Part shown: piece after piece, positions 62,820 through 64,000 of the stretch | Numbering within the stretch: the first letter of the stretch is position 1 | Layout of the letters: every line of letters begins with the position of its first letter | Notes under the pieces: model-generated | What the model was told of the DNA's origin: nothing | The model's input: only the letters and a program-made list of their open reading frames with translations | The model's database searches: none | Source of the DNA: Saccharomonospora marina XMU15 | GTDB lineage: Bacteria > Actinomycetota > Actinomycetes > Mycobacteriales > Pseudonocardiaceae | Direction: 5' to 3' | Length of the DNA stretch: 64,000 nt | Assembly (NCBI RefSeq): GCF_000244955.1 | Contig: NZ_CM001439.1 | Coordinates: forward strand, 1,330,628 to 1,394,627 | Made by a program: the position numbers and the translations under genes

Positions 62820-64000
62820 ATGACTCGCCTCTACAACGACCCGGCGCGGTTCAGCGACGACATGGTCGACGGGTTCGTCGCCGCCTACGACCGGTACGTG
62901 CGGCGCGTGCCGAACGCGTCCGGGGTGCTGCGGGCCTCGGCCCCGCGACCGAACAAGGTCAGCGTGGTGATCGGAGGAGGCTCCGGACACTACCCCGCAT
63001 TCTGCGGGCTCGTCGGCCCCGGCTTCGCCGACGGTGCGGTGATCGGCGACATCTTCACCTCACCCTCCGCCGAGCAGGCCTACCTCGTGGGCAAGGCGGC
63101 CGACGCCGGTGCGGGAGTGTTGTTCAGCTACGGCAACTACGGCGGTGACGTGATGAACTTCGGCCTCGCGCAGCAACGGCTGCGCGAGGAGGGCATCGAC
63201 TGCCGGACCGTGCTCGTCACCGACGACATCGCCTCCGCCTCCGCCGACAGCAGGCAGCAGCGGCGCGGCATAGCGGGAGACTTCTGCGTCTTCAAGGCCG
63301 CGGGAGCCGCGGCCGACCGTGGCGAGCCGATCGCCGAGGTGGAGCGGATAGCAGGCAAGGCCAACGAGTGGACCCACACCCTCGGTGTGGCGTTCGCGGG
63401 CTGCACGCTGCCGGGTAGGCGGGAGCCACTGTTCACGGTGGACACAGAGAAGATGGAACTGGGCCTCGGCATTCACGGCGAGCCGGGGGTGCGCACCGTC
63501 GAGCGGCTCAGCGCGGAGGAACTCGCCGGTGTGCTCGTCGAAACCGTGCTGCGGGAGCGACCCGAGGCCGCCGACGGGCGCGCGGCGGTGCTGCTCAACG
63601 GCCTCGGCGCCACCAAGTACGAGGAACTCTTCGTGGTGTGGAAGGCGGTCGCGGCCGAACTCGCCGCCTCGGGGGTGGAACTCGTCTCTCCCGAGGTGGG
63701 CGAGCTGGTCACCAGCCTCGACATGGCCGGCTGCTCGCTGACCCTGCACTGGCTCGACGACGAGTTGGCGGGGTTGTGGCAGGCGCCCGCCGACACGCCC
63801 GCGTTTCGGCGGGGGGAGGTGCCACACCTGGCGCCCACCGCCACCGCCGCCACCACCGCCGTCGGCGATGCCCTGGCCGCAGCTCCGGAGTCGCCGGGCA
63901 CCACCGTGATCGGCGAGCCCGCACGCAGGGCGGCGGAGGTGGTGCGCGGCTGCCTCGCCGCGATGGCGGACGTGGTCGAGCGTGAAGAGTCCTATCTCGG
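62820..64000 (+). CDS. DhaK-type kinase (dihydroxyacetone/erythrulose kinase family), 3' truncated by window
   Basis: A dihydroxyacetone-kinase-family enzyme open to the window end (393 codons seen). The N-terminal DhaK domain has VVIGGGSGHYPAF (substrate His), SYGNYGGDVMNF (general-base Asp) and GLGIHGEPGVRT, with the His that binds the ketose covalently. The E. coli DhaK Lys104 position is Gly here (GNY), and GHYP replaces GHEP. The same changes occur, as I recall, in actinobacterial erythrulose kinases. The last residues (VEREESYLG) are where the ATP-binding DhaL domain should begin. AAGGAG lies eight bases before the ATG. A ketotetrose or triose is the likely substrate. Confidence 0.85.
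   Translation, partial: MTRLYNDPARFSDDMVDGFVAAYDRYVRRVPNASGVLRASAPRPNKVSVVIGGGSGHYPAFCGLVGPGFADGAVIGDIFTSPSAEQAYLVGKAADAGAGVLFSYGNYGGDVMNFGLAQQRLREEGIDCRTVLVTDDIASASADSRQQRRGIAGDFCVFKAAGAAADRGEPIAEVERIAGKANEWTHTLGVAFAGCTLPGRREPLFTVDTEKMELGLGIHGEPGVRTVERLSAEELAGVLVETVLRERPEAADGRAAVLLNGLGATKYEELFVVWKAVAAELAASGVELVSPEVGELVTSLDMAGCSLTLHWLDDELAGLWQAPADTPAFRRGEVPHLAPTATAATTAVGDALAAAPESPGTTVIGEPARRAAEVVRGCLAAMADVVEREESYL

Noticed and set aside
1-64000. tRNA, rRNA, tmRNA or RNase P RNA genes
   Set aside because: I scanned the intergenic regions by eye for cloverleaf arms and known RNA cores and found none. A covariance search would be needed to exclude small RNAs.

Overview
The window is high-GC DNA with many GTG and TTG starts, GTGA/TTGA/ATGA stop-start overlaps, and an actinobacterial gene repertoire: hupB with a Lys/Ala/Thr-rich tail, sepIVA, CofC/FbiD, MutT1, a HelD-type RNA polymerase recycling ATPase, and the acyP-smc and rpmB-fakA-recG blocks. 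It looks like a chromosomal segment of Actinomycetota, most likely order Pseudonocardiales (Saccharomonospora/Amycolatopsis-like). The genus is inferred, not shown. I saw no rRNA, tRNA, CRISPR or prophage.

Layout. Positions 1-7730 hold core genes: leuCD, hupB, a minus-strand cofC-ppk-mutT1 operon, then plsC-gpsA. An IS30-family element (about 7768-9206) follows and sits inside a 21-bp tandem repeat array. Next come a cysteine dioxygenase gene with a probable Cys-rich leader peptide, a flavin split-barrel gene divergent from a MocR-type regulator, ddl, a DUF3515 protein, a stand-alone AsnC-type domain, thiL, an acetyltransferase, a gamma-carbonic-anhydrase-like protein and ung. Positions 17052-24624 carry rpmB, fakA, recG and pyc. 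Then come an arginase-fold protein, a minus-strand helD-luciferase-like-SagB-like operon, and the rsmD-coaD ... sepIVA-yceD-rpmF-rnc-mutM block with a secreted guanyl-specific RNase inserted. After a stress protein and a ROK regulator come acyP and smc. In many actinobacteria smc is followed by ftsY; here they are separated by two facing repeat arrays, a DUF3239-like membrane protein and an anmK-symporter pair.

From 46864 to 54337 the theme is glyoxylate: an IclR regulator divergent from malate synthase, and an operon hyi-glxR-gcl that converts glyoxylate to glycerate. Orphan pxpA and a flavin split-barrel protein lie between. From 54573 to the window end is a carbohydrate or polyol catabolic region: FGGY kinase, histidine phosphatase, a CUT1 ABC transporter (lipoprotein, two permeases, ATPase), DeoR regulator, HAD phosphatase and a DhaK-type kinase cut by the window edge. 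TGTTA/TAACA inverted repeats precede both transcription units, so the DeoR protein plausibly controls both.

The most unusual feature is a family of exact-period 21-bp tandem repeats in four intergenic regions (7736-9282 split by the IS, 16171-16254, 24627-24710, 41467-41725). They come in two sequence subtypes and are always next to the 3' end of a gene. I know of no description of them.
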